A DNA stretch of 12,928 nucleotides, taken from contig DHXR01000058.1 in assembly GCA_002413785.1 (NCBI GenBank), positions 6,174 to 19,101 of the forward strand. Direction: 5' to 3'. This DNA comes from Mucilaginibacter sp. UBA5151. Lineage in GTDB: Bacteria; Bacteroidota; Bacteroidia; Sphingobacteriales; Sphingobacteriaceae. Below the pieces are notes generated by a model. The model ran no database searches. It was not told where the DNA came from and worked only from the letters and a program-made list of their open reading frames with translations. Both the position numbers and the translations under genes were made by a program. Within the stretch, counting starts at the first letter, position 1. Each line of letters opens with the position of its first letter. Shown piece by piece: positions 12,885 to 12,928 of this stretch.

Positions 12885-12928
12885 TTACCATTTTATAATC
12901 GATTTTTTCAGGGCAGACGCATTAAAAT
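12885..12928 (-). CDS. Possible C-terminal end of a gene running off the right edge
   Basis: The minus strand is open from the edge and reads FNASALKKSIIKW before TAA at 12885-12887. The basic, ordinary-looking C-terminus and the two-way terminator to its left suggest a convergent gene, but 13 codons are too few to name or prove it. Confidence 0.25.
   Translation of the reverse strand, partial: FNASALKKSIIKW

Overview
The window looks like chromosome of a Bacteroidota member, most likely family Sphingobacteriaceae (Mucilaginibacter or Pedobacter type). This rests on three things: protein families and wording typical of that group (YwbE, DUF1345, DUF1003, SdpR/SdpI, A2-type class A beta-lactamase), start codons without Shine-Dalgarno sequences but with TAnnTTTG promoter boxes close upstream, and intergenic repeats of the TCATTGCGAG and GTTCATG kind. 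The genus is an inference; no marker gene is present.

Left part, 1-3956, is a decayed integrated element and its scars. An intact tRNA-Arg(CCG) is followed by a hairpin terminator. Converging on it from the right is a large serine recombinase gene broken by one +1 frameshift and one nonsense codon. Upstream of the recombinase on the same strand are a 53-residue ORF whose stop overlaps the recombinase start by four bases (ATGA), a stretch with no convincing gene, a possible 43-residue single-pass membrane protein, and a frameshifted excisionase-like helix-turn-helix gene. Right of these lies the last third of an MFS (MHS-type) transporter whose 5' end is gone, then a small exported protein gene, then a 36-base fragment encoding the last 11 residues and stop of a second, diverged transporter of the same family. 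These point to repeated insertion and deletion in one place.

Middle part, 3953-9111, is ordinary chromosome. A secreted BSP-type metallopeptidase gene (minus strand) carries a +1 frameshift. Divergent from it is an M20 deacylase of the ArgE type, followed by argH; together they would give the last deacylation and the last cleavage of arginine synthesis. A 139-base REP-like inverted repeat sits between them. Then follow ywbE, a heptamer-repeat region that runs into the next start codon, a DUF1345 membrane protein and a DUF1003 membrane protein.

Right part, 9138-12928, has a Tat-exported amidase (minus) divergent from a compact operon: an SdpR autorepressor, an SdpI-family membrane protein and a class A beta-lactamase, each overlapping the next by four bases. 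A perfect 10-2-10 palindrome lies over the -7 element of the operon promoter, as expected for autorepression. The operon ends in a 16-bp hairpin followed by a five-copy TTTCACC repeat, and a few codons of a possible minus-strand gene run off the right end.

The strongest candidates for something little described are the SdpR-SdpI-beta-lactamase operon and the small ORF translationally coupled to the recombinase. No CRISPR array, rRNA or intact insertion sequence was seen.
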